From the NCBI GenBank assembly GCA_028583405.1, contig CM053256.1, positions 986,424 through 1,050,423 of the forward strand: a DNA stretch of 64,000 nt, written 5' to 3'. Source of the stretch: Pogonophryne albipinna (taxonomy: Eukaryota > Chordata > Actinopteri > Perciformes > Artedidraconidae). This document shows positions 50,497 to 61,201 of the stretch, piece after piece (within the stretch, counting starts at the first letter, position 1; every line of letters starts with the position of its first letter). The translations under genes and the position numbers were made by a program. The notes beneath the pieces were generated by a model, which was not told the DNA's origin, did no database searches, and saw nothing but the letters and a program-made list of their open reading frames with translations.

Positions 50497-52125
50497 CACT
50501 GAACAAAAATATAAATGCAACACTTTTGTTTTTGCTCCCATTTTTCATGAGATGAACTCAAAGATCTAAAACATTTTCTATATACACAAAATAACCATTT
50601 CTCTCATATTGTTCACAAATCTGAAAAAATCTGTGATAGTGAGCACTTCTCCTTTGCCGAGATAATCCATCCCACCTCACAGGAGTGGCATATCAAGATG
50701 CTGATTAGACAGCATGATTATTGCACAGGTGTGCCTTAGGCTGGCCACAATAAAAGGCCACTCTGAAACGTGCAGTTTTGCTTTATTGGGGGGGTCTGGG
50801 GGGGTCCGAAAACCAGTCAGTATCTGGTGTGACCACCATTTGCCTCACGCAGTGCAACACATCTCCTTCGCATAGAGTTGATCAGGTTGTTGATTGTGGC
50901 CTGTGGAATGTTGGTCCACTCCTCTTCAATGGCTGTGCCAAGTTGCTGGATATTGGCAGGAACTGGAACACGCTGTCGTATACGCCGATCCAGAGCATCC
51001 CAAACATGCTCAATGGGTGACATGTCCGGTGAGTATGCTGGCCATGCAAGAACTGGGATGTTTTCAGCCTCCAGGAATTGTGTACAGATCCTTGCAACAT
51101 GGGGCCGTGCATTATCATGCTGCAACATGAGGTGATGGTCGTGGATGAATGGCACCACAATGGGCCTCAGGATCTCGTCACGGTATCTCTGTGCATTCAC
51201 AATGCCATCAATAAAATGCACCTGTGTTCGTCGTCCATAACATACGCCTGCCCATACCATAACCCCACCACCACCATGGGCCACTCGATTCACAACATTG
51301 ACATCAGAAAACCGCTCACCCACACGACGCCACACACGCTGTCTGCCATCTGCCCTGAACAGTGAAAACCGGGATTCATCCGTGAAGAGAACACCTCTCC
51401 AACGTGCCAGACGCCATCGAATGTGAGCATTTGCCCACTCAAGTCGGTTACGACGACGAACCGGAGTCAGGTCGAGACCCCGATGAGGACGACGAGCATG
51501 CAGATGAGCTTCCCTGAGACGGTTTCTGACAGTTTGTGCAGAAATTCTTTGGTTATGCAAACCGATTGTTGCAGCAGCTGTCCGAGTGGCTGGTCTCAGA
51601 CGATCTTGGAGGTGAACATGCTGGATGTGGAGGTCCTGGGCTGGTGTGGTTACACGTGGTCTGCGGTTGTGAGGCCGGTTGGATGTACTGCCAAATTCTC
51701 TGAAACGCCTTTGGAGACGGCTTATGGTAGAGAAATGAACATTCAATTCACGGGCAACAGCTCTGGTGGACATTCCTGCTGTCAGCATGCCAATTGCACG
51801 CTCCCTCAAAACTTGCGACATCTGTGGCATTGTGCTGTGTGATAAAACTGAACATTTTAGAGTGGCCTTTTATTGTGGCCAGCCTAAGGCACACCTGTGC
51901 AATAATCATGCTGTCTAATCAGCATCTTGATATGCCACACCTGTGAGGTGGGATGGATTATCTCGGCAAAGGAGAAGTGCTCACTATCACAGATTTCAGA
52001 TTTGTGAACAATATTTGAGAGAAATGGTTATTTTGTGTATATAGAAAATGTTTTAGATCTTTGAGTTCATCTCATGAAAAATGGGAGCAAAAACAAAAGT
52101 GTTGCGTTTATATTTTTGTTCAGTG
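50497..52125 (-). mobile_element. Complete Tc1-type transposon
   Basis: 1629 bp flanked by TA dinucleotides (50495-50496 and 52126-52127). The terminal inverted repeats are about 268 bp (50497-50764 and 51859-52125), beginning CACTGAACAAAAATATAAA. They enclose a single intact transposase ORF. It lies inside a TTAA MITE, so it inserted after that element. Confidence 0.93.
50817..51830 (-). CDS. Tc1/mariner transposase, intact (DD34E)
   Basis: 337 residues, full length for a Tc1 transposase, without stops or frameshifts. It catalyses cut-and-paste transposition into TA sites in the nucleus. The N-terminus has paired-like helix-turn-helix domains (RERAIGMLTAGMSTRAVARE, then STISRLQRRF) followed by an RP-rich linker (NRRPRVTT). 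The catalytic triad is visible: Asp in FTDESRFSLF, Asp in LQHDNARPHVA, and Glu in SPIEHVWD. A glycine-rich box, GGGGVMVWAG, lies between the aspartates. The chosen start MPQMSQVLRE is the first ATG inside the left inverted repeat. Intactness suggests recent activity; expression is unknown. Confidence 0.95.
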   Translation of the reverse strand: MPQMSQVLRERAIGMLTAGMSTRAVARELNVHFSTISRLQRRFREFGSTSNRPHNRRPRVTTPAQDLHIQHVHLQDRLRPATRTAAATIGLHNQRISAQTVRNRLREAHLHARRPHRGLDLTPVRRRNRLEWANAHIRWRLARWRGVLFTDESRFSLFRADGRQRVWRRVGERFSDVNVVNRVAHGGGGVMVWAGVCYGRRTQVHFIDGIVNAQRYRDEILRPIVVPFIHDHHLMLQHDNARPHVARICTQFLEAENIPVLAWPAYSPDMSPIEHVWDALDRRIRQRVPVPANIQQLGTAIEEEWTNIPQATINNLINSMRRRCVALREANGGHTRY

Positions 52126-52931
52126 TATTATAGCTCTCAGATATATACAAAACATGTCTCTGAAGTGTTTGGCTCCAAACACCAAACAGATCATTGCAGC
52201 ATTACCCATAATCCCCTCTGTTTCAGCCCTGTTTCCAAAGTGCTGATTCTCTGTCTGTTACTTTAGATGAAAATAAGGAGCCCCTCCCCACGCTCCTCTG
52301 AGAGAGATTTGGTTAGAAAGAACACAATGGTGCTCTAGGAGGAGATTCAGGTGATAAGGTGTGGGGGGGGGGGTTACTTTCAGAATCTCTTTACGCAGAG
52401 GGGACACATGTTGATGTAGAAGAGACATGAACACGTGGAGTTTGCATAATAGGTCTCCTTTAAAGTGGATATATTATGTTCATTTTCAGGGAAAGATCTC
52501 TCTCTGGAGTGAACTTCGGGATTTTAGCATTTGCAGACAATTCACATGCACAAAACTCTGTATAACACTTTAATAGAAACATATTATACTCACTCACTTA
52601 CTTTAATAATATCATTGTGTGATTCTTATTTGCTAATGTTTATCTATATTTACTACTTCTCACACTTCTCAGGTAAGCTTGGGAAAATTCCTTATTAAGA
52701 AGATTTGTTGCAATGTTGTTAGTTACAGTCTATGTGCACCAACAGTATGACCTTCAACTCGGGTGAACTGAGAACTTCCTGATATGTCCTCGCTAACTCC
52801 CTAACTCCCTAATCACCCCTCCCTTTCTCCTCTCCTCTCTAGTTACAGTCTATGTGCACCAACATTATGACCTTCAACTTCTATTGAACTGAGAAGTTCC
52901 TGATACTCCCACACTTCCTAACTCCCTAACT

Positions 52932-53604
52932 CAGGGGTTCCCAAACGTTGCCATGCCAAGGACCCCCATATAGCATTATCCTCTGGCGGGGACCCCCCTG
53001 TTGCAATTTTTTTTTTTTTTAATGATGTGTACAAATGCCTCGCGATGGAGCATGCAGTGCGTTGCCACTACATTTGGGGCCTTCTACCTGATCAAAGCTG
53101 TCGCTCCGCTTGTTTTGCCTGTCATAGCCCCACTGCCCCATCTGAACACACACCAGCACAACGAGACCAGTCAAGTCCATTTGAGATGATGTACTCATCT
53201 AAAACTTGGAAAATGTCTCTTCTCTACCTTCCAGTGCTTTGCAAAATAATATTTCCTCAACAGAGTTGTCTGATGTATGCAAGCAATTCTGCGACATTTG
53301 CTACATCCATGCTCTCATCCAGCTGCAGAGCAAAATATTCACTAGCTTTCACTTGCTCCAAAAGCTAAGCAGATACTCAGTTTCACTCTCAGTAGCGGCA
53401 GCTCGATTCTGATTGGCTTGAAGGGCAGTCGTGAGATTTAAAAACAAAAAATATAAAAAAATTGACATCAAAGGACACATAGATTGATAGATATGCAGTT
53501 ATTAATAACATCTAAAAAAAATTCCCCTTTCCCTCAAACTTTGCGTGACTCCCATGGCGCCCCCCGGGGGGGGGGGGTCGGGCCACCCACTTTGAAAAAC
53601 ACTG
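52932..53604 (-). mobile_element. Decayed hAT element with transposase remnant
   Basis: Starts CAGGGGTTCCCAAACG and ends TTTGAAAAACACTG, with the 8-bp target duplication CCCTAACT at 52924-52931 and 53605-53612. On the minus strand (about 53370-53270) it still reads LEQVKASEYFALQLDES followed by MDVANVAELLAYIRQLC. This matches the catalytic-core region of hAT transposases of the ZBED5/Charlie type. The frame then hits a stop, so it is non-functional. Confidence 0.85.
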
Positions 53605-54512
53605 CCCTAACTCCCTAACTCCTCCTTTCATTATCACCAAGCTTCACCCCTCCCTTTCTCCTCTCTCTGTGTCTAAATATGAAACCCAAACTCTACTCTT
53701 CGTCTTTCACTCTGCGTGCTCTCTGTATGACTGACTGAACTTTCTTGCAAGAAATAAAATACGACACAGACAGCTGAATGGTTTGATTCTCTATCCACAT
53801 TTGATAAATAAACTCCCACCACAAACACACTAAAGGAAAGGCAAACCGTCAAAATGCATAATGGGGCCTCTTTAAGGCGGTCATTATGCAAGCACGACAA
53901 AAAAGCCTTTGCGTCACATTTTGCAAAACTTTTGCAAAACGTATTTCCGGTGTTATACGTATTTTCACAGCTTCATATTAGAGGAACACTTGATTTGGAT
54001 CTGAAGTGTAGGCAGCTGTTAAAATGCCAAAGTGACTCAATTCCTTAACAGGCCGTGAAACATTGCAAACGTTTTAATTTATTTCCTGCCGTAAACCGAG
54101 AGGACAGATATTTGGCAGAAATTAGACCTAAGATTTGTTGCATCTTGTAAATGTACAATCATTCCTTCAGCAAGATCATAACAATATTACTAGGCAAATC
54201 ATTCATTTAAATACACATTATTTTGGATGTTCTTCATACAGTTTAAAAATATACCAAGAAAAAAAATGACTAACATGCAAACACATTTCCTCCCAGACCT
54301 TTTTAAATACACAAACTCTGACACTGATATTTCTACTTTAAGGACTTGGTCAGGATGATTCATAATGTTTGCAGCTGTGAAGCAATGCTGTTGAACTTTT
54401 GTAACCCATAACTGGAAAGTTGTAAGCTTTATTTAACACAGCAGCTTCTTTTGAAAGACAGGGGGTGGAGAAGTGTCACAAATATGAAGAAGAAGTAGAA
54501 AAAACACGTATA

Positions 54513-54897
54513 TTAAAGGTAGGGTAGGTAAGAATGGAGAAACCAGCTCAAGTGCGCTAGAATTTGAAAGTACGCAGCCGGAAAAATTCTGCCCCTTCCT
54601 TCAGACTTCCTCACAGAGCCCCTCCCCCAACACACACGAACGCGCACATGACCAATGAGGGCACGAGATAAGTTTGTGCCCAGATGGAAGGCTGACAGGC
54701 AGGTAGGCCATCCAGTTATTTTAGCCGGCTCAGATGATTGGTCGTGCTTTTTACAGCGTCACGGCTTCCACAGATGACATTTTGTTATGGATTTATTGTC
54801 AAAGCATTAAGATATTCATTGCTATCAGGATGTTAAGAGCATTCCATGGAATATAACAACAAGTGTTTCTGAGATAAATTACATACCCCACCTTTAA
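54513..54897. mobile_element. TTAA MITE, 'ggtggggta' family, copy 2
   Basis: Same family as 10197-10591: left end TTAAAGGTAGGGTAGGTAAG, right end TACATACCCCACCTTTAA. Shares 'catgaccaatgagggcacg'. Confidence 0.85.
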
Positions 54898-55194
54898 AGG
54901 TTTCCCATGATCAGGCTTGTATAACAATAAGAAATAAAGACTTATCTTGTTCAAAAATGAATCCTACTTGCCTTTATATAAAGTAAAGTAATTAAGTTTA
55001 TATTTTGACATAAATATCTTTGTCACAGTAACCATTGATTATTTCTGCAGGTCAAGTTATCGTGGTGCTATGATTTGTTGAACCAGATGATCATGAACAT
55101 TTTATTCTTTTACATTTCAATTGAATTAAAATCTCTGTCAGGGAGGCCGAGCTGGCGCATTACACTCTCGAGACAAAACAACATGACATATTAG

Positions 55195-55385
55195 TATCCG
55201 CCAAGGAGGCGTGTGGGTTGTGCGTTGGTGGGATCAGGGGGTCACAGGTTCAAACCCCACGGCTGTCAGCATGTCGTTGTGTCCCTGAGACACTTCACCC
55301 CAAATGGGGGGATTGTCCACAGTACTGAGTGTGTAAGTCGCTTTGGAAAGCGTCTAACAAGTGACACGTAATGTAATATAGTATC
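55195..55385 (+). mobile_element. tRNA-derived SINE
   Basis: Contains the B-box 'ggttcaaaccccac', then 'cctgagacacttcacccc' and the tail 'gtaagtcgctttgg', ending 'aatgtaatata'. The tail motif recurs at about 61860. It lies just downstream of the CEACAM-like gene's stop. Confidence 0.75.
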
Positions 55386-55560
55386 CAGTACACCACATTT
55401 TAACTTATTCATTCAGTTATAGTAAATTGCATCAGTGAAGTCAGAATCTGAGGAACAAATATGAAGACATGTATGTTAATATCACAGTAGGAGGGAATAA
55501 TAAAATGATTTTTAAATGTGAACGGAAATGAGATGTATTGTAATGTTCTCTCACCTGCTG

Positions 55561-58500
55561 TTACAGTAACTCTCTCAGACACAGTGCACTGATCAGCAGC
55601 AGTACAAACGACCAGCAGGGAGCAGTGCAGGATGCTTCATGAAGAGAAAACAAACACTTATAAATCACCTCTTGAAATAAAGTGTCCTTATTAAAATTGA
55701 CAATAAGGCAGAATCTCACCTCTGAGATGCAGGACTGTGGAGTTCTTCAGCATGGTCACCATATTGGAGGCGGTGCAGCTGTAGTTCCCTAAGCTCTCCA
55801 CCTGCAGCCTCTCGATGGTGAAGGTGGAGGTGTTCACCTGCGTCTCGTTGCCGTTGAACATCCAGCTGAAGGTCGCAGGAGGGACGGAGTCTGCGTCACA
55901 CTGAAGGGTCACTCTCTGACCCGGAGCTGCTGCTGAGGGTCCTGTTATTGATACGTTATGGGGTCCATCTGCAGAGAGGAGCCAGATCCTTCATTTAGGC
56001 AAAAGTACTCAAACAACACTGTAGCACCGCTTACAGTCCTGCAGTTCAAATCTTACTTAAGTTATAATTTGCAAAATGTAAAGCCAAAGTAAAATATATT
56101 ACTGTTTTACAATGATGCATTATAGACGACTTTACTCATGCATTCATGTAAAATGTATAAATTATTCTGTCACAATTATCCAGAATCAAAGGTGACACCC
56201 TTCCAATGCTGGGTTTCAGCACAAACATATTAACACATTTATTATATGTATTGAAAAAGTCAACAGAAAAAGCAGGAAATCCTTACATCTGAGAAGCTGG
56301 ATTGTTTTTAGGTGTTTTTCATGTTTTTTGTCAAAAAATCTTAACTTGTAAACTAACTAAAGCTTGTAAATAAGAACAAACAAATAGTTCTTCTTTAATT
56401 GAGTAAAAATCAAATATAAAGTCTGTACTCACTCAAAATACTATTGTTTTTTATTAAAAAAAAGAAGTGTTGGACTATAAAGTTCAGACGTCTACTTAAA
56501 GGTGGGGTCGGTAATTTTGGAGAAACCAGCTTGAGTGCGCTAGAATTAGAAAATACACAGCCGGAAAAAATCTGCCACTTCCTCACAGAGCCCCTCCTCC
56601 AACACACGAACGCGCACATGACCAATGAGGGCAAGAGATAAGTTTGTGCCCAGATGGAAGGCTGACAGGCAGGTAGGCCATCCAGTTACTTTAGCCGGGC
56701 CGGCTCAGATGATTGGTCGTGCTTTTTACAGCGTCACGGCTTCCACAGGTGACATTTTTATGGATTTTTTGTCAAAGCACTTCAGATATTCATTGCTATC
56801 GGGATGTTAAGAGCATTCCATGGAATATAACAAGTGTATCTCGAGCCGGTTTCTCAAACTTACCGACCCCACCTTTAATTAAGTTTAATAATTGCAAGAA
56901 GAGATCATTTCAAAATATGTCATCAAATACATGAAACAGTCACTTTGAAACGACTCTTCACCATGGTCTTTTTTTTGTTCCACCAGAGTTTCCGCAGCAG
57001 TAGCCTACTCACAGTTGACGGTGAGTCGGTGCTCCACCGTCATGCTGCTGACGGGGTTGCTGACTCGGCACTGGAAGCTGCCGTGGTGTGAGCTGTGCAC
57101 CGGGTGAATGAACACCGTCCTCTTGGAGTTGGAGAAGCTGACTCTGTCCCCCGGCTGCAGCATCTGACCGTCCTTCAGCCACTCTCTGCTGCTGATGGTG
57201 CCGGATGCCTCGCAGCTGAGGTTAGTGAAGCTGCGGTCCTCGATCAGGACGCCTGGCGGGCTGCTGATGGAGGCTCTGGTGATCAGAGCTGACGGGGCAT
57301 GAAGAGAGTTAAATAGGACATATTAAGCTCATTTTCAGGTTCATATTTGTATTTAGTGTCTACTGGGACATGTCTCCATGCTTTAATGTTCAAAAAGCTA
57401 TTTTTTTCTCATACTGCCTGTGCCGCAGCACCTCTTTTCACCCTCTGTCTGAAACCAGAGCCCAGTCTGCTCTGATTGGTTAGCTGGCCGGCTCTGTTGT
57501 GATTGGTCAACCACTTAGAGATGTTCCGCCCCTTAGCCTATCATACAATGTGTCGGAGCGCTAGCCAATAGAAGTGCAAGTGTGAGGGAGAGAAACTCCC
57601 TCTTGAGGGAAGTTTGGGATATTAACCTTTGCAGACTATTTACACAGAAACCTTACACACTACAGGAAAGGGAAGACCCCAACAAACAAAAATAGAGCAC
57701 CTCTTAATATGTAAAGAAATACAAATAACAAGAGACACAACGGTGCAAGTAAGATTCAGGAATAAGAAAAAACACATTTTCTTCATGATAGTTTTTAGTT
57801 CATTTGTTTCATGTTTTATTTAGAAACCTGTGTCGTGATTTTACTTCCTTTCTTTGTGTTTTCCTCCTGTTTTGATTTCCCTTGACTTATTAGTTTCACC
57901 ATGCTACCACCTGACCTCCTGCACTGTCATCCATAATTCGTCCAAATTTCCGTTTTGAATTCAGAATAAGACAATACAGATTATAAAATGATTAAACACC
58001 TGAACTTGTTTGTTGTTGGAGCAGCCTGTGACCTAAGATTTGCATTGTCATAACTACACTGTGCACACAGGACAATTACAGCCTTGAAACTTGAAACCCA
58101 CCATACACATTGAGCGTGATCTTCCCCTGCCTCTGCAGCCCTGCGTCGGGGATGATGGTCACGGTGTACTCCCCGCTGTCCTCCAGCAGCAGGCCCCGCA
58201 GCTCCAGGGCCCCGGTGGCTCGGTCCAGGGAGATCCTGCTGCTGTAGCCCGGCTCTGTGATGTTGGTGCTGGTGGAGGTGATGATGTTCACCCCTTTGAA
58301 GCTCCAGCTGACGGAGAGGAAGGGGCTCTCTGGAGCGGTGAGGGTCGTGGAGAACGTCACGGTGCCGGCAGCGGCTCCACTCAGGGGCCCCGGGGGTAAG
58401 ATGCCCTCGCCTGCACACATACCTGATGACACAAGATATATTTACTGTCTTATGTTTTTTTTTCTTTACATGTTTTTGGGATATTTTGCCTCAATTTCTT

Positions 58501-60044
58501 AGATGTCTTTTATTTTGCTTAATGTTTTCATTGCATATTCTTACTTTAACTGCTTATGTTAATATAAAAACATTTATTTTACTTATATATAGACTTATTA
58601 CTTTTATTGGACATTGTACTTTAACTCCTTATGTTTATATACTCATCTTTATCATTGTATTAGTTGTATTGCACTTTTTTACTAAATACTTTATATAAAT
58701 ACTTAAAAAAATGTTATGTGGAAACTTTGCTTTAAATTCTTATGTTCAGAGAAATATAGTTTTACTTACTGTAATAACAACTTTTTATATAAATTATTTA
58801 ATTTAATATTTTATTGGACACTTTACTTAAGTAAGTAAAATGTATTTATAAAGCGTTTTTCACAGACAAAGTCACAAAGTGCTTGACAAAACATTAAAAC
58901 ATCAGAAAAAATGTCTTGTGTTTGTGAAAATACACTTATTTTATTCCATATTATATTTTTGAATGATTTAACACTTCCGGCTTAAATAGAGTGCCACAGT
59001 GACGAGTCCTAAAACCCAGAAGTAAGTTAGCATTTTACCACGTCCGGTTCCTTCGCCAAAAAGCAATGGGATCTCTCCATAGGGTTTTGGAAAATAGCTC
59101 CAAATAAGGTCTGTGTTTGACACAAATTGAAGAGACGGATCACGTTTTGCTCTACGACATTAAATCCATCAGCAGTGACCCCACTGGTGAGTTCTGAAGA
59201 GTTGACGTGTCTGAAAAACGATGGTTGTTAACATGTGCCTGAATAGGACTACAGAAGTTGTCCAGGCTGTTTACGTCATTACGCCGAACACGTAAACACT
59301 CCTAAGTTTGTTTGCCCTGTTCTGCTTGAAAGCAAGTGCCTGCCTCTTGCAAACTGTTCAAACAAACGCTTCAACTTGTACCATTTACAATCTGTATGTT
59401 TGAATATCGATCTTAAGTTGGCGTGACGTTGAAGCAGCGACCCTGCTGTAGTTCCTTTATAGCACAACGTTAGCATTTTGCTTCTTGCGACTAGATTTAC
59501 GATTAGAAAATGATAAAAGTAGGGTAGACATGTGGAGATTATCCGGCTGAACAAAACGTGATCCGTCTCTTAAATGTGTTTCAACCACAGACCTTATTTC
59601 CAGCTATTTTCCAAAATCCTATGGAGAAATTGCATTGCGTTTTTGTCGAAGGAACCGGAAGGAGTTTACTTCCGGGTTTTAGGACGCGTCACTGCGGTTC
59701 TCTATAGTCATCAATATAAGCGCATTTATACAAAAATCTATATATTACGCCATTATATTACATATTGTTATGAAATGGCCTGTTGTGTGAAATAAGTACT
59801 TTTGTACTTTAAGAACACATAGTTGCATATAACATATCATATTAAATGCAGGACTTTGTAACAGAGTAAGAAACCCTAACCTACAATGACACGAAATGCA
59901 AAGGACACTTTCATACTTCTGGCTTAAATTGTAAAATCTTTGTTATTAAAACAACAAAATGAATGATGTTACTGATATTCTGAATGACCTACCTGACAAA
60001 AGAAGCAGCAATCGAGCAGCAGTCCCGAGCATCTTGTTGTCCAT
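55561..60044 (-). CDS. CEACAM-like cell adhesion molecule (N domain + 2 Ig domains + hydrophobic C-terminus)
   Basis: Five minus-strand exons, 60044-59993, 58410-58102, 57288-57013, 55968-55720 and 55634-55561, all GT-AG and all phase 1, give 319 residues. Exon 1 starts [18 protein letters not shown] (signal). Exon 2 is a V-type domain without the canonical cysteines ([18 protein letters not shown]), as known for CEACAM N domains. Exons 3 and 4 are C-type Ig domains with both cysteines ([14 protein letters not shown] and LQCDADS/YSCTASN). Exon 4 begins [11 protein letters not shown], close to the mammalian CEACAM B-domain start. Exon 5 encodes [20 protein letters not shown] plus RELL and the stop. 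That is too short for a typical membrane span with tail and fits a GPI-anchor signal (inference). Many N-glycosylation sites are present. Likely role: homophilic or heterophilic surface adhesion. There is no cytoplasmic ITIM in this model. Confidence 0.88.
56496..56878. mobile_element. TTAA MITE, 'ggtggggta' family, copy 3 (CEACAM-like intron 3)
   Basis: Left end TTAAAGGTGGGGTCGGTAA; right end TTACCGACCCCACCTTTAA. Same orientation as copies at 10197 and 54513. The TIR change GGTCGG is matched by CCGACC on the other side. Confidence 0.87.
57311..57706. mobile_element. TTAA MITE, 'gggcgggacatc' family (CEACAM-like intron 2)
   Basis: Starts 'ttaaataggacatattaagc' and contains 'gaaaccagagcccagtctgc', 'tggccggctctgttgtg' and 'ccgccccttagcctatc'. 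Ends 'gagcacctcttaat'. Same orientation as 42423-42847. Confidence 0.75.
58986..59705. mobile_element. Long-inverted-repeat MITE in CEACAM-like intron 1
   Basis: The arms 58986-59151 and 59553-59705 are inverted copies with short gaps (for example 'cgagtcctaaaaccc' against 'gggttttaggacgcg', and 'gagacggatcacgtttt' against 'aaaacgtgatccgtctc'). No coding capacity. Target duplication not resolved. Confidence 0.75.
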
Positions 60045-61001
60045 GTTGTCTCGTGTCTCTCCTAAATCTAAATTGTGGAGAGTCCCAGGTTCTCCTTCTC
60101 TTTTATCGTCCCCCACCCACAGCACAGGACCCACCGCAGCCCCCCCCACTAAGTAACACACATTGTTTACGATGCCACTGTGCAAATTCTTCAAACTGCC
60201 TGAGGGTATATGTTCAGTCAGGAGTACCTGCACTCAGGTTGAGGTTATTTTGTGGAACTGGCCTTTGATCAGACCAATAATAGCCAGCAGTGTTTTATTA
60301 TTTGTCTGGATTTTAATTGAAATCTGCTGGACAAAATGTTTTAAAAAAGAATTATTAACATCCACTTGTATCTTAAATCTAAATCTTGATATTGTTTTCA
60401 TACCGCAGAGCTTATCAAATATATTCAATTCTCAAACCTCTTAATATAAGTTTCCTCCTTAATCAAAACATCAAGAGAGCACACATGTACGTTCTTAATC
60501 TCAATACATTTAATACAAATTAGACACATCCTTTTACTCCATTGATTTTAGGAGAGAAGAAAGTCAAAACACCTTACGTTACAAACTGAACACTAACGAA
60601 AGATTTATTGAAAGTGAATGGACTTGCAGGTTTCTTGTTTTTCTTGTTTTTCTTTTTATTGCAAGACCCTTTGGATAAGATCTTTGGGAACATTTTTCGA
60701 CACAGCAGCTTGTTTGAACAAGGCCGAAACACCTTCAAATAGAAAATATAATGGAACTAAAATGTTAAATATATATATGATGACATTGAAAGTCTGTATC
60801 TATCTCTATCTGTAGGCTATCTATGATATAAACCCTATGAAGGACCACGTTACAGGTAACAACGTTTAAAAGTAGGATATTATTATCATTAATTTACATT
60901 TCTCAAGGTAGCCAAACCCCAACATGAATAGTTCCATCATCTTCACACTTTGAGCACGTATTGTTGTGCTTGTTGGTCCATCATGTTCCTGATATATTTA
61001 G
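60045..61001. other. Upstream region of the CEACAM-like gene, nothing recognised
   Basis: Should contain the 5' UTR and promoter of the minus-strand CEACAM-like gene. No unambiguous TATA box or binding site was identified. Confidence 0.45.
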
Positions 61002-61201
61002 TCATGAATATAATGCTGTTGGGCTGTCTGAGTCATGGTGGAGGCTGTCTCTCAGTTTTATGAGCTCCTCACTGAGTGCTCTCCTCCAGGAGCGTGTTTG
61101 AGGAGCAGCGGCCGGGCGTAGCATTCCTCGGGAGGAACGATCAAAGAGGAGACACTCGGCTTCCTCCAGACTCTCCACACACACCACCCTGCCTTCAGAG
61201 T
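61002..61201 (-). CDS. Possible terminal exon of an unidentified minus-strand gene
   Basis: A good acceptor (TTCCTGCAG) precedes an open frame of 66 codons to a TGA, reading SEGRVVCVESLEEAECLLF, then DRSSRGMLRPAAAPQTRSW, ending in SDSPTALYS. GC content and codon use differ from the AT-rich surroundings. It enters in phase 1, like the Ig exons nearby. I do not recognise the family, and no upstream exon was found before the window ends. It could be the cytoplasmic end of another receptor or an unrelated gene. Confidence 0.35.

Larger units (their letters stand above)
50460..52463. mobile_element. TTAA MITE split by a Tc1 transposon
   Basis: Left end TTAAAGGTCCCCTATTATAC; right end, inverted, GCATAATAGGTCTCCTTTAA; TTAA at both borders. 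The element's own sequence is 50460-50496 and 52126-52463. A further fragment of a related MITE begins right after it (about 52465-52570). Confidence 0.75.

Noticed and set aside
50878..51842. Plus-strand ORFs of 78-139 codons
   Set aside because: Antisense shadows of the minus-strand Tc1 transposase.
57981..58418. 145-codon histidine/arginine-rich minus ORF
   Set aside because: Frame-shifted shadow of the CEACAM-like N-domain exon (58410-58102), which has proper splice borders and Ig features.
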